This document shows positions 6,502 to 7,076 of a DNA stretch of 7,076 nt, in pieces. The notes beneath the pieces were generated by a model that worked only from the letters and a program-made list of their open reading frames with translations, ran no database searches and was not told where the DNA came from. Source of the DNA: FEN-1297 sp046705645 (lineage in GTDB: Bacteria > Bacteroidota > Ignavibacteria > Ignavibacteriales > Ignavibacteriaceae). Position 1 is the first letter of the stretch. Every line of letters starts with the position of its first letter. The stretch spans positions 1 to 7,076 of the forward strand of contig JBJKQE010000114.1 in the NCBI GenBank assembly GCA_046705645.1. The letters are read 5' to 3'. The translations under genes were made by a program, and so were the position numbers.

Positions 6502-6719
6502 AGGTAAAGTAAGAGTCAAAAGCAAAGAGGAGAAAATATTACCAAAATAACCTTTTTAATTTCATCAAAGATGAAAATAATGGCAGTCTGAAGCAGCACA
6601 CCGGGATATTGAAAGACTATACTAGATTAATACTCTGAAAGAGTTGAATAATAAAAGAGAAAAGATTTTCAAATCTTCTTTATCGTATCTCTAAGATTGT
6701 TCAAATTAATTTTTTGATT
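6502..6719. other. Convergent intergenic spacer with hairpins
   Basis: The 218 bp between hemH and the convergent ORF6N gene hold no gene I can support. They contain three short inverted repeats: TTTCATC-AAA-GATGAAA (6560-6576), ACTCT-GAA-AGAGT (6632-6644) and AAGATT-TTCA-AATCTT (6662-6677). The good Shine-Dalgarno-like AGAGGAG at 6526-6532 is not followed by an ATG at the usual distance. An open stretch from 6513 to the TGA at 6636-6638 has no clear start and no recognisable motif. Confidence 0.5.
6645..6677 (-). terminator. Probable intrinsic terminator of the ORF6N gene
   Basis: On the minus strand a six-base-pair stem with a four-base loop (AAGATT-TGAA-AATCTT, 6677-6662) is followed directly by TTCTCTTTTATTATT. 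It lies 43 bases beyond the ORF6N stop at 6720. Read on the plus strand, the hairpin is followed by the weaker CTTTATCG, so it may also help stop transcription from hemH. Confidence 0.45.
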
Positions 6720-7076
6720 TCATATAATGAAGTTTTTTTCTTTAATTTGGAATCCAAATTTAGTCTCCGGTTTTTCAGGCGGTTTAAGCAACTGATGAAT
6801 TGCCTCCATTATGTTTACTATTTGTTCATCATGTTCATCCAGCCTGATTTTTAATTCTTTTAATTTTTCCTCCGCTTTTTTACCGGTCGAAATAATCTCC
6901 CTCAATTTAACAAAAGCACGCATGATTATAATATTGATCTCAGTTGCCTGATCAGAATTCAAAACCGACGACAGCATAGCTACGCCTAATTCCGTAAAAG
7001 CATATGGAAGATAACACCTCTGCCTCTACTTTTTGAGGCCGCAGATTGCGACCTCAAAAAAGATGCTTCGTTTTGT
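6720..7076 (-). pseudogene. ORF6N-domain protein, C-terminal part, frameshifted, runs off the right edge
   Basis: Minus-strand ORF6N-domain proteins are DNA-binding proteins of phages and mobile or accessory bacterial regions; their role is poorly known. The part from 7016 down reads CYLPYAFTELGVAMLSSVLNS, the family's characteristic segment, followed by MRAFVKLREI, a charged helical or coiled-coil stretch (about 30 residues) and the usual tail LLKPPEKPETKFGF. Upstream, that frame meets TAG at 7028-7026, while the neighbouring frame reads SFLRSQSAASKSRGRG (about 7063-7019), which is the expected preceding family motif. The two join at about 7014-7020, so one base has been lost (or two gained). 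The longest intact ATG frame is only 6720-6977, 85 residues, with ATG 6977-6975 inside the conserved segment, so it is not a natural start. The N-terminal DNA-binding half lies outside the window. Confidence 0.78.
7030..7060. repeat. Near-perfect palindrome inside the ORF6N coding sequence
   Basis: TTTTTGAGG (7030-7038) is the exact reverse complement of CCTCAAAAA (7052-7060). After one mismatch (7039/7051) the pairing continues with CGCA (7040-7043) against TGCG (7047-7050) around a three-base centre. It encodes the LRSQ-to-ASK part of the ORF6N protein on the minus strand. Confidence 0.7.

Noticed and set aside
6513..6638. Possible small gene of about 40 codons on the plus strand between hemH and the ORF6N gene.
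   Set aside because: No start codon at a sensible place, no recognisable domain, and it overlaps hairpins of the intergenic region.

Overview
The window is an AT-rich stretch of bacterial chromosome that looks like a member of the Bacteroidota/Chlorobiota/Ignavibacteriota side of the FCB group. The reasons are the style of the DnaG, ferrochelatase and ORF6N proteins, the scarcity of Shine-Dalgarno sequences (only corA has a strong one), and AT-rich leaders. The assignment to Ignavibacteria-like bacteria is an impression from protein style, not a computed placement.

Layout from left to right. Positions 1-466 hold the minus-strand 5' part (about 155 codons, GTG start) of a DJ-1/PfpI-family gene that runs off the left edge. 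A 242-bp AT-rich divergent spacer follows. Then comes a plus-strand row: DNA primase dnaG (709-2595), a 62-residue 2[4Fe-4S] ferredoxin (2697-2885), a geranylgeranyl-reductase-family flavoprotein (3063-4232), a Thermotoga-type CorA magnesium/cobalt channel (4366-5433) and ferrochelatase hemH (5485-6501). A convergent minus-strand ORF6N-domain gene, broken by a frameshift, enters from the right edge (6720-7076).

How the genes relate. This is mostly a housekeeping neighbourhood, not an obvious defence or mobile island. The one clear functional pair is the small ferredoxin and the geranylgeranyl-reductase-like flavoprotein: the ferredoxin is a plausible electron donor for hydrogenation of prenyl chains in lipids or quinones. 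CorA (divalent metal entry) and HemH (iron insertion into porphyrin) lie close together and could be co-transcribed, but nothing shows a shared regulation.

The most striking features are (1) an in-frame TAA that cuts the essential gene dnaG exactly between the N-terminal catalytic subdomain and the TOPRIM catalytic glutamate, with perfect homology continuing in the same frame; (2) a ferrochelatase with four cysteines in a 22-residue internal segment, the signature of the internal-cluster [2Fe-2S] ferrochelatases; (3) a 96-bp nested inverted-repeat element between the ferredoxin and reductase genes; and (4) a frameshifted ORF6N gene carrying a near-perfect palindrome inside its coding sequence. 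I did not find a convincing new multi-gene system. Two broken reading frames in 7 kb also raise the possibility of sequence or assembly errors.
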